Assembly (NCBI RefSeq): GCF_005234135.1
Contig: NZ_CP039964.1
Location: forward strand, 1,240,001-1,304,000
DNA: 64,000 nucleotides
Reading direction: 5' to 3'
DNA from: Pseudorhodobacter turbinis
GTDB taxonomy: Bacteria > Pseudomonadota > Alphaproteobacteria > Rhodobacterales > Rhodobacteraceae
The notes under the pieces are model-generated. The model had not been told where the DNA came from and made no database searches. It saw nothing but the letters and a program-made list of their open reading frames with translations. The translations under genes were made by a program, and so were the position numbers. Positions 57,023 to 64,000 of this stretch are shown one piece after another. Within the stretch, counting starts at the first letter, position 1. The number at the start of each line of letters is the position of its first letter.

Positions 57023-58018
57023 TCAAGCAATCATGGTCAAAACAATTTTGCCGACATGCCCGCCGCTATCCATCCGCGCGTGCGCTTGGCGCACATCGTT
57101 AAGGGAATAAGTGCTGTCGATCACCGGCTTCGCGATACCCTTGGCCAGAAGGGGCAGCACGTGCTCCTCCAGCGCGCGGGCCAATTCTGCCTTCATCTCA
57201 ACCGGGCGGGCGCGCAGGGTGGAGCCTGTCCACGTCAGCCGTTTGGTCAAAAGTTGAAGCATGTTCAGATCGGCCTTAGGGGGCTTTTGAAATGCGATCT
57301 GTGCGATACGGCCGTCGATGGCCACCGCCTCAATATTGCGCTGCATGTATTCGCCGCCGACCATATCGAGGACAACCTCTGGCCCTTTACCATCGGTCGC
57401 CTTTTTGGCCTCTGTCACGAAATCACTGGTTTTATAGTTGATAGCCACATCCGCGCCGTTGGCCTTGGCGGACTCGCATTTCTCGTCGCTGCCGCAGGTG
57501 ACAATCACACGGCATCCCAGCGCTTTGGCCAAAAGGATTGTCGTCGTGCCAATGCCCGAGGTGCCACCGTGGAGCAAGATCGTCTCGCCCTTTTTCAGGG
57601 CTGCGCGCTGGAACACATTGGACCAGACGGTGAAATAAGTCTCGGGAAAGGCGCCTGCCTCGGTCATGCTCATACCGTCGGGCACGGGCAGTGCGTTTGT
57701 TTCATGGACAGCGCAGAATTCGGCATAGCCGCCACTGGGGACCAAGGCCATCACACGGTCGCCAATGGCAAAGCGTGTCGCGCCTTCGCCCAATGCCTCT
57801 ACCACACCGGCGATTTCCAGCCCGAGGATATCCGACGCGCCGGGGGGCGGCGGGTAGTTGCCTTCGCGCTGCATCACGTCGGGGCGGTTGATACCTGCCG
57901 CATGGATCCGCACCAGAACCTGGCCGGGCGCAGCCGTAGGCCGCGGCACCGTCACCACGTCCAGCACTTCGGGGCCACCCGCACCACTGGCCATGACGGC
58001 TTTCATCGATTCGCTCAT
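57023..58018 (-). CDS. NAD(P)H:quinone oxidoreductase-like zinc-free MDR protein
   Basis: 331 residues from ATG 58018, with GGGAGG 7 nt upstream; a longer frame to 58087 lacks support. GroES-like N-terminal half (VLVRIHAAGINRPDVMQREG), Rossmann half with ILLHGGTSGIGTTTILLAKA (AxxGxxG-type loop) and KLVLTMIA-type end VGKIVLTMIA. Catalytic-zinc Cys ligands are absent, as in quinone oxidoreductases. It is the first gene of the catabolic operon, divergent from the GntR regulator. It was separated from the next gene by about 65 bp before the IS insertion. Confidence 0.87.
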   Translation of the reverse strand: MSESMKAVMASGAGGPEVLDVVTVPRPTAAPGQVLVRIHAAGINRPDVMQREGNYPPPPGASDILGLEIAGVVEALGEGATRFAIGDRVMALVPSGGYAEFCAVHETNALPVPDGMSMTEAGAFPETYFTVWSNVFQRAALKKGETILLHGGTSGIGTTTILLAKALGCRVIVTCGSDEKCESAKANGADVAINYKTSDFVTEAKKATDGKGPEVVLDMVGGEYMQRNIEAVAIDGRIAQIAFQKPPKADLNMLQLLTKRLTWTGSTLRARPVEMKAELARALEEHVLPLLAKGIAKPVIDSTYSLNDVRQAHARMDSGGHVGKIVLTMIA

Positions 58019-58173
58019 CGTTATTCCTCCCTTGCAGCATTTCGGCGGGGTGCAAAGCCTGCGCTCCCTCCCCGGAACGACAGACACCCCGCATCCAACG
58101 GCTTTGTTACGCTTCGATCTCGCTTTGCTGGGGATCTATGCGTAATATCTAGCTATGGTCGCGAATGCGTTAT

Positions 58174-58185
58174 TTGTTATAACAA
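58174..58185. promoter_or_regulatory. Palindrome in the divergent promoter, probable GntR operator
   Basis: Perfect 12-bp palindrome TTGTTATAACAA between the qor-like gene and the regulator gene. It fits the T-N-G-T-N(3)-A-C-N-A pattern bound by FadR-type GntR proteins. Placed to control both directions. Confidence 0.65.
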
Positions 58186-58208
58186 GAATAAACAGGGGGG
58201 ATGCGCAA

Positions 58209-58931
58209 TTGTCAACGCGGAGTTTTGAAACTGCTGGTGAAATAGCCGGCACTCATGATTGGGTCAGCCCGATTGCCAAGGAAAACTTAGGCGATCGTGC
58301 GTACTTAGCCCTTCGGGCGGCCTTGATGGGCGGGCAGCTTAAACCCGGTGAAAAGCTGCGTTTGCGGCCCATGTCCAAGCGATTCGGAATCAGCGCAACC
58401 CCGATGCGTGAAGCATTTTTGCGACTCGTATCGCTGGATGCGCTGGCCCTGGATGCGCGCGGTACGGCGATGGTGCCCGAATTGACGCGCGACCAGTTGA
58501 TCGAGATTCGCAACATCCGTGTCGACCTTGAGGGCCGCGCCGCCGCCGCCGCCGCAACCCTTGCAAGCGCCGAAGACATCGCAGCGCTTGAGGCCATGCA
58601 CGCCGCGCTATCTCGTGCCTTTGAGGCCGGGGATTATGCGCAGGCGATTGACCTCAACACACAGTTTCACCTGCATCTTTGCCGCATGGGAGAGATGCCA
58701 ATTTTGCTGGAAATCGTCGAGAACCTTTGGGTGCGCTGCGGCCCCCTGCTGTCGCATCTGTATGACGGCGGCAACCCGTTTAGCGATACCCATCCGCATC
58801 TGACCGTGCTCGAAGGGCTGCGGCGGCGCGACCAAGCCATGACCCGCGGCGCGATCTGCCACGATATCGAGCATGGCGGGCAAGGCCTATTGCACCGGGC
58901 CAAAGGGGCCCAGGCCGATCAGGATATCTGA
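58209..58931 (+). CDS. GntR-family (FadR/FCD) transcriptional regulator
   Basis: About 240 residues. N-terminal winged helix: LGDRAYLALRAALMGGQLKPG and LRPMSKRFGISATPMREAFLRL. The FCD ligand domain follows with the metal-binding Asp/His pattern (DLNTQFHLHLCRMG, SDTHPHLTVLEGLR, AICHDIEHG). I prefer TTG 58209, which has GGGGGG 8 nt upstream, because the probable operator lies before it; ATG 58155 would place the operator inside the gene. Likely ligand: a carboxylate intermediate of the divergent pathway, acting as inducer. Confidence 0.88.
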   Translation: MSTRSFETAGEIAGTHDWVSPIAKENLGDRAYLALRAALMGGQLKPGEKLRLRPMSKRFGISATPMREAFLRLVSLDALALDARGTAMVPELTRDQLIEIRNIRVDLEGRAAAAAATLASAEDIAALEAMHAALSRAFEAGDYAQAIDLNTQFHLHLCRMGEMPILLEIVENLWVRCGPLLSHLYDGGNPFSDTHPHLTVLEGLRRRDQAMTRGAICHDIEHGGQGLLHRAKGAQADQDI

Positions 58932-59115
58932 ATAACCGCGCATGACATCCGCATCTTGATAGCCGAAGGTCCGAAGTGATGTGGATGGAGCATAAGAGTG
59001 CGCACCTTACTGCTTCGACCCTTCACCACGAAAGCGTAAGCTATTGATATAAAATATTTTACAATACAACCACCCTGACTTATAAGGCAATTCCATACGC
59101 ATCAGGACCATAACC
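58932..59115. other. Intergenic stretch
   Basis: AT-richer stretch between the regulator and transposase debris. I see no gene, and it marks the edge between intact metabolic DNA and IS remnants. Confidence 0.4.
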
Positions 59116-59827
59116 TTGGCCCGAGATCCTCCAGCCTTAGGGTTGCAGACCATCTATAAGGGGCCGAACGCCAGCAAAAAGCATCCTCAACATCGGATCT
59201 ATCCTTATCTGTTGAGAAAGCTCGCTATCACGCAGCCCAATCAAGTTTGGTGCGGCGACATTACCTACATTCCGGTCAAGAACGGCTTTCTGTATCTGGT
59301 GGCGATTATGGACTGGGCGACCCGCAAGGTTTTGACCTGGCAGCTTTCCAATACGCTCGATGCCAGCTTTTGTGTTGAGGCGTTGGAGGAGGCAATCGCC
59401 CGATATGGCAAACCAGAGATAATGAATACGGGCCAGGGCAGCCAATACACAGGCACGGGCTGGATCACGACTTTGACCAAGGCTGAAATTAAAATCTCGA
59501 TGCCTCTCGGGATATTGCGATGCAATACCCTGACGGTAATAGATGGGCGGGGCCGCTACTTGGACAACATCTTCATCGAACGGCTGTGGCGGTCGCTGAA
59601 ACAGGAGGCCGTCTATCTGCATGAAATCACCGACGGTTTCCAAGCGAAACGGATCATCGATAACTGGATTGAGTTCTACAACTCAGAGCGCCCTCACACG
59701 GCCCTTGATAAGCGCACTCCGAACATCGCATAATTCACCCAAGCGGAGATACAAAAAGCGGCATGAACATACACCAAATGCACCTTAGCCAAGCCGAAAA
59801 CCTGTCCTGAGAAGCACGACCACTTCA
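59116..59827 (+). pseudogene. IS3-family transposase remnant related to copy D
   Basis: LGLQTIYKGPNASKKHPQH onward matches OrfB of 5802-6656. The second catalytic Asp is replaced (MNTGQGSQ instead of NTDQGSQ) and a 13-residue insertion interrupts the domain after KISM. The first 100 residues and OrfA are gone. The right inverted end GACCACTTCA survives at 59818-59827. Confidence 0.88.
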
Positions 59828-59840
59828 GCATGCCTGTTCA

Positions 59841-59986
59841 GCAAGCGCTTGGAGAGGGGTAGATTTGTCTGGCCATCTGCGAAGGAGGGCAAAATCTCCC
59901 TGACCGCTTCCCAGTTGGCGATGCTGTTGGAAGGGATCGATTGGCGGTCGCCACAACGCAGCTGGACACCACTCAAAGCGGGATAA
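59841..59986 (+). pseudogene. IS66-family TnpB, C-terminal fragment
   Basis: GRFVWPSAKEGKISLTASQL followed by AMLLEGIDWRSPQRSW matches the end of IS66 TnpB; compare AQLGYLLEGIDWRNP in the copy at 29082. The rest of the element is missing. Confidence 0.8.
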
Positions 59987-60002
59987 ATCGGCTCGGAGCG
60001 GG

Positions 60003-60470
60003 TCAGTGGGGTGCCTTGGTTCGACACTTAGGGGCGAGTGAAATAGTTGATGAGGAAAGCTTGAAAGAGTTTGTCGACTTGCGCGCACTGAACCAAAACA
60101 TGGCTATAATCCTCGACAGCGATAAAGATAGTCCGGGGGCCGAGCTGAAACCTGCAGTCAGCCGCCTAAAGAGCGATCTATCTGGTGGAGGTGGGTTGGT
60201 TTGGATCACGGAAGGGCGCGAGGTCGAAAATTACATAAATCCTCAGATTCTACATGAGGCTCTCAAAAATACTCACTCGACCTCCTACAAGGCGCCAGCT
60301 GAAACCAGCCCGTATGACCACGCCTTCTACTTCGAGTAGGAAAAAGCCGGACAGCAAGGGCAACACAATCCACAAAGGTGCGGACAAGGTGAGCGTCGCT
60401 GGATATGTGTGTCAAAAACCGGTCGACCTAGGCTCCAGACCCAGTAATCGGCTTGAGGCCGCGATGGTTG
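60003..60470 (+). pseudogene. OLD-type ATP-dependent nuclease, C-terminal (TOPRIM) fragment
   Basis: GALVRHLGASEIVDEESLKE, NMAIILDSDKDSPGAELKPA and VWITEGREVENYINPQIL resemble the TOPRIM-type C-terminal domain of AAA/OLD-family nucleases: the DSDK acidic pair and the EGREVENY motif. The frame breaks at a TAG near 60340 and seems to resume in another frame (KPDSKGNTIHKGADKVSVAG). The ATPase half is absent. OLD-family nucleases often act in phage defence. This copy is dead. Confidence 0.7.
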
Positions 60471-60502
60471 CATGATTCAAACGCCCAAATTTTGGGGGCG
60501 CT

Positions 60503-60664
60503 ATGAGCAATCTTTATTGGCTGACGGAAGACCAGATAGCGCGGCTCCGGCCGTTCTTTCCGAAGAGCCACGGCAAGCCGCGCGTGGATGATAAGCGCGT
60601 TCTAATCGGAATTATATTCATTAATCGCAATGGTTTACGTTGGAGCGACACTCCGAAAGAGTAG
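60503..60664 (+). pseudogene. IS5-family transposase, N-terminal fragment
   Basis: MSNLYWLTEDQIARLRPFFP then SHGKPRVDDKRVLIGIIFIN and NRNGLRWSDTPKE is the conserved opening of IS5-family transposases. A TAG follows, and the catalytic domain is not found in continuation. Confidence 0.85.
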
Positions 60665-60949
60665 GCCCAGCTAAGACGCTTTCTGTGGTTGCCGTCCATA
60701 ATGCAAGAAGTTTTTGACCCTGTTGGGCTGTGATCGAGTGCGAACTTTTGTCAGGCCTCAAGATACGGCATTTTCAAAAACCGCGGGCCGGGATGGTGAT
60801 CAGCGGATCTGGTCCAAATCTCAACACCGAGCTTTCTTACTTTCAGGGTCTTACTGGTTTTCCCTATCCGGATCTGTTCGATCATTTTGCCCATTCGGGT
60901 CTTCTACTTACACTCCCTTGGCGCCATCGCTAGCAGTTTGACATGAACA
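60665..60949. other. Debris without a recognisable gene
   Basis: Between the IS5 fragment and IS110 pseudogene I see only short frames lacking family features. Confidence 0.35.
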
Positions 60950-61890
60950 TCATGCCGAGCCCACCAGCGCCGAATCCCTGTAATCTTCGTTCTTCGTCAG
61001 CATAGCCTATATTTGGCGGGCCATCTTGTTTGCCAGCACAATCGCAACCAGCATCATGGGTTTGCGCTCCAATATCCGTGACAACCAGCTGCCCTTCAAA
61101 ATGGTGCGCTGGACAAGCCAACCTAATCGCGACATTGCGCCAATGATCAGAAGGCGTCGGATATCAGCTTGGCCAGCCTTGGTCATCCGCCCTAAACGTT
61201 CCTTGCCTCCAGAAGAATGTTGCTTGGGAACAAGACCCAGCCAAGCCGCAAAGTCGCGCCCTGTCTGACTCGGCGGCCAGCGTCTTGAGTTTTGTGGTGC
61301 GTTCGATGACACGCGCCGTTTTTTCTGCAATAGGTGCCAGTAGCTCCAAGCACTCCTCGCGGATCAGTGCGTGCAACCCGACGGTTTTATCTTCTTTCTA
61401 CAAGGGCCGTTATGCGATTGAGGTGGTGCATTCCTACGGGAAACACATGTCCGTGCTCATATAGAAGCGCCCGCAATGCATTTAGATCCGCGGTCCGCTG
61501 ATGAACCAGTCGTTCACGGCCACGGAATAAGGCTGCGCGAGACTGCTGTTCGAGCGTTTTGGGTTCAACAAAACGCATCTCCGGCTGGCGGGCAGCGATG
61601 ACGATCGCTTCAGCATCAGCAGCATCATTTTTCTGACGTTTAACGAACGGGCTAACGTACTGTGGCGCGATCAGTTTTACCTCATGGCCAACTGCTTCCA
61701 TCTCACGCGCCCAGTAATGCGCGCTGCCGCAAGCTTCAAAAATGACCAGGCAGGGCTCCTGCTGAGCCATGAACACAGGAAACTGTGTTCGCGTCAGCTT
61801 TTTGCGGAACCGAACCTCCCCCGTTCGAGGGGGACCATGAACCTGAAAAGCATTTTTTGCCAGATCGACCCCAATCATCATATCCTTCAT
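60950..61890 (-). pseudogene. IS110-family transposase, frameshifted with a nonsense codon
   Basis: The first frame (61890-61387) has MMIGVDLAKNAFQVHG (DEDD nuclease motif), LVIFEACGSAHYWAREM and KNDAADAEAIVIAA. After about residue 167 the reading changes frame to ECLELLAPIAEKTARVIERT, then again to GRDFAAWLGLVPKQHSSGGK and GQADIRRLLIIGAMSRLGWL, the C-terminal transposase_20 domain. A TAG at the usual Trp of ARQIWAMLTKNEDY is a further lesion. The gene is inactive. Confidence 0.88.
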
Positions 61891-61931
61891 CTCGCCGTCC
61901 TCCTCTTCGCGTGGCGTTGAACAACACCACT

Positions 61932-62444
61932 TTGGCACCTTGCGATGCCGTCTTGGGAGGGCGGCACCCACCCCATCTCTACAATCGTTGGAAGTGGTGG
62001 GGTGACATCCCCAGCAGCGATGGCGACAGCCCGGTCTTGCCGGAGTTGCTCGACCAGATCCCCGAGGGCGAAGTGATCGGCACGGTGACCGCAGATGGCG
62101 CCTATGACACCCGCCGCTGCCACACGGCCATCATCGACCGCCAGGCCACGCCGATCATCCCCATCCGCAAGAATGGGCGGCCGTGGAAAGAGGATTGCCC
62201 GGCGGCGATTGCGAGAAACGATACCCTGCGGGCCACTCGGCACTACGGCAGGGCGTTCTGGAAGCGCTGGACCGGATATCACGCACGAAGTCGGATCGAG
62301 GCAAAGATGCGGTGCCTCAAGGCCTTTGGGGAGCGGATCGCCGCGAGAGACCCAGACCGGCAAACTGCCGAAATCCAAGTCCGCATCGCCCTCATAAACC
62401 GCTTCAACGCACTCGGCACCGCCGAGATCGTTCGCGTGGCCTGA
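61932..62444 (+). pseudogene. IS5-family transposase, C-terminal fragment
   Basis: VIGTVTADGAYDTRRCHTAI (second Asp), IIPIRKNGRPWKED and YHARSRIEAKMRCLKAFGER (catalytic Glu region, YHARSRIE) identify an IS5-family DDE domain. The 5' half is missing at the IS110 boundary. It differs from the IS5 piece at 60503 in subgroup, so they are probably from different elements. Confidence 0.85.
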
Positions 62445-62584
62445 AGCCAACGAGGAAAGGGGAAGTCATGCCCTTAGGCTGCAGTTGCGCAACAATGCCG
62501 TTTGCATGTGTGGCTCCTAATTTTTTGGAAAGCAGCGCAGGTCACCGAACCGATCGATAAAAGCTGCGAACCAGTTGGCGGGCT

Positions 62585-63328
62585 TCAAGAGACTTCCGAA
62601 CGATCCAGTGTCCTTTCGCATAGCTTGTTTACGGCCGCATGCAGAAGTATTGTTAACACTGCCAGCACGATTAGAGCGGCAAACATGAGGTCGGTTTTGG
62701 CACGTCCGTTGGCTAAAAGCATCAGATACCCCAATCCTTTCGAGGCTCCGACCCATTCGCCAATGATCGCACCAATCGGCGCATAAACAGCCGCCAACCG
62801 CAGGCCAGATGCAAAGCCGGGTAAGGCCGCGGGCACCCGGATATGCCACATGATGCGCGCGGGGCTTGCGCCCATTACCTTAGCCAAACCGATCCAATCG
62901 CGGTTCGTCCGCATAAGCGCGTCAAAAAAGGACGACGTCACCGGAAAGTAGATGATGATCAGGGCCATCGTGATCTTGGACCAAAGCCCGAATCCCAACC
63001 AAAGTGTCAAAATTGGCGCGAGTGCAAAGACAGGCACCGCTTGGCTGAACACCAAGATCGGCCGCACAAGCGCGCGGGCGGTTGGCCATGCGACCAGCGC
63101 GATTGCAGAAACAAACCCAAGTGCTGCGCCCAATGCGAGGCCGATCAACACTTCGATCATCGTGATGATAGCGTGCTCTGCCAACAGCGCGCGGCTTTCC
63201 CAAATTGTTTGTGCGACCAACGCGGGTGGCGGCAGAATGAAACGTGCGACATCCGTGCTCCAGATCACCATCTGCCACAGCGCCAACACCAGACAGGTTG
63301 CTGCAAGGCCTGCGCGCCAACCCGTCAC
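62585..63328 (-). CDS. ABC permease, probable thiamine-precursor (HMP) uptake
   Basis: 247 residues, six helices, with the cytoplasmic EAA-type loop AKVMGASPARIMWHIRVPAALPGF of the SsuC/ThiX class split across residues 150-175. It overlaps the tenA stop by 4 bp (ATGA), so it is cotranscribed with a TenA protein. That pairing points to import of hydroxymethylpyrimidine-type thiamine precursors. The partner ATPase that usually follows is not present: IS debris begins about 140 bp downstream. Confidence 0.8.
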   Translation of the reverse strand: MTGWRAGLAATCLVLALWQMVIWSTDVARFILPPPALVAQTIWESRALLAEHAIITMIEVLIGLALGAALGFVSAIALVAWPTARALVRPILVFSQAVPVFALAPILTLWLGFGLWSKITMALIIIYFPVTSSFFDALMRTNRDWIGLAKVMGASPARIMWHIRVPAALPGFASGLRLAAVYAPIGAIIGEWVGASKGLGYLMLLANGRAKTDLMFAALIVLAVLTILLHAAVNKLCERTLDRSEVS

Positions 63329-63978
63329 TTGGCGACCGTAAAGCCAGCCCAGGATGCATCAAAGAACGCGCGTTCCAAGCGCACCGCTTGCGTGAAGGTC
63401 GCGGAGACTTCTGCGCGCGCAGTATCGTCCAGTGTTTCCCAAGCCGTATCGAGTTGGCCACGCAAATAGGCGACGACCTGCGTAAAGCCTTCGCCTGAGT
63501 GAAGCGTGATCCATTCACCGAACCAAAACGGCAAATCATCTGCTCGGCCCTCGAACGGCGTAGCCCAGTCGAGGTAAATCCATTCCGCAACCACGAGGAC
63601 CGAAAGCATGATCTCATACCGCCCAGAATGCCGTGCTTGATCCATCAGCTCTTGGAAGGCGCGCGTTTCCGGCGCGGGCTTGGCGGTTGATGTGACCTCA
63701 AGCGCCTCTAATGAGCGCAAAAAGTAAGTGTTCTCGGGGCCGCAAATCAAACCCAAAAACTGCGCTGCGGGAACCGCGTCTGCTAAGGTGGGCGCGTTTG
63801 CGACGGCAGATGCAAGAAGCCGCACAAAGCCTTCGACAAAGAGATAATCCTGTTGCAGATAACCTGCCATCTTTTCTTGGCTTAATGTGCCATCCGCCAA
63901 GGCATCGGTGAATGCGTGGTGCGTTGCGACCTTCCAGTCTTCAGCGGCAAGCAATTGTAGATAATGGGTGGCACTCAT
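63325..63978 (-). CDS. tenA: TenA-family thiamine-salvage protein
   Basis: 217 residues, all-helical TenA/THI-4 fold: WKVATHHAFTDALADGTLSQ, YLQQDYLFVEGFVRLLASAV, and WFGEWITLHSGEGFTQVVAY at the C-terminal third. The segment that carries the active-site Cys in canonical thiaminase II (xLPCYWxY) reads VLVVAEWIYLDWA, so the Cys is missing and an acidic residue is nearby, as in TenA_E-type proteins. It probably processes pyrimidine degradation products of thiamine. First visible gene of a thi operon that continues beyond the window. Confidence 0.85.
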   Translation of the reverse strand: MSATHYLQLLAAEDWKVATHHAFTDALADGTLSQEKMAGYLQQDYLFVEGFVRLLASAVANAPTLADAVPAAQFLGLICGPENTYFLRSLEALEVTSTAKPAPETRAFQELMDQARHSGRYEIMLSVLVVAEWIYLDWATPFEGRADDLPFWFGEWITLHSGEGFTQVVAYLRGQLDTAWETLDDTARAEVSATFTQAVRLERAFFDASWAGFTVAK

Positions 63979-64000
63979 GTCGGTCTCCGAAGTTGGTCAA

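Overview
The window reads as accessory DNA of an alphaproteobacterium, most likely a marine member of the Roseobacter group (Rhodobacteraceae). The basis is the alphaproteobacterial nosRZDFYLX layout, GC-rich codon use in the metabolic operons, and the kinds of insertion sequences present. It has three parts: a left third crowded with mobile elements (1-32 kb), two intact metabolic blocks (32-58 kb), and a right end of transposase debris followed by thiamine-salvage genes (59-64 kb).

Region 1-16 kb. The end of a relaxase/integrase island is cut by an IS3-family (IS407-type) element. A glycosyltransferase-like gene follows. Next is one 487-codon gene on the minus strand (10505 to 3797) that four IS elements have split into five pieces. 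Removing the four ISs and one copy of each 3-bp target duplication restores a single open frame with an N-terminal TIR/SEFIR-type domain, so it looks like a probable immune effector knocked out by transposition. Upstream of it is a DUF4238 gene, then an IS91-type transposase plus recombinase pair and broken integrases.

Region 16.4-26.4 kb. This is a genomic island bounded by a 21-bp repeat of the 3' end of tRNA-Asn. It carries a cobalamin-riboswitch operon (ABC uptake system plus a luciferase-like flavin oxidoreductase), a MobV-like relaxase preceded by hairpins that may be an oriT, and a tyrosine recombinase next to the tRNA. From 26.7 to 31.9 kb a PACE efflux gene fragment and a nadC fragment flank an IS3-family element into which an IS30-family and an IS66-family element have inserted.

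Region 32-42 kb. A complete nitrous oxide reductase cluster (small Cys-rich protein, nosR, nosZ, nosD, nosF, nosY, nosL, nosX) lies behind an FNR/DNR-like box, followed by a membrane protein and a HAD hydrolase. Region 42.7-58.9 kb: on the minus strand a long operon encodes a quinone oxidoreductase-like enzyme, a branched-chain amino acid-type (HAAT) ABC transporter, three SDRs, an AroE paralogue, an FAD-linked hydroxyacid dehydrogenase, a GMC oxidoreductase and a fused 2-oxoacid dehydrogenase E1. A GntR/FadR-type regulator is divergent. The genes suggest import and stepwise oxidation of a hydroxylated carbon source whose identity I cannot name. An IS407-type element, identical in size to the one at 1.4 kb and inverted relative to it, sits exactly at the start codon of the transporter's binding-protein gene. 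The right end holds fragments of IS3, IS66, IS5 and IS110 elements and an OLD-type nuclease, then a thiamine-precursor ABC permease and tenA.
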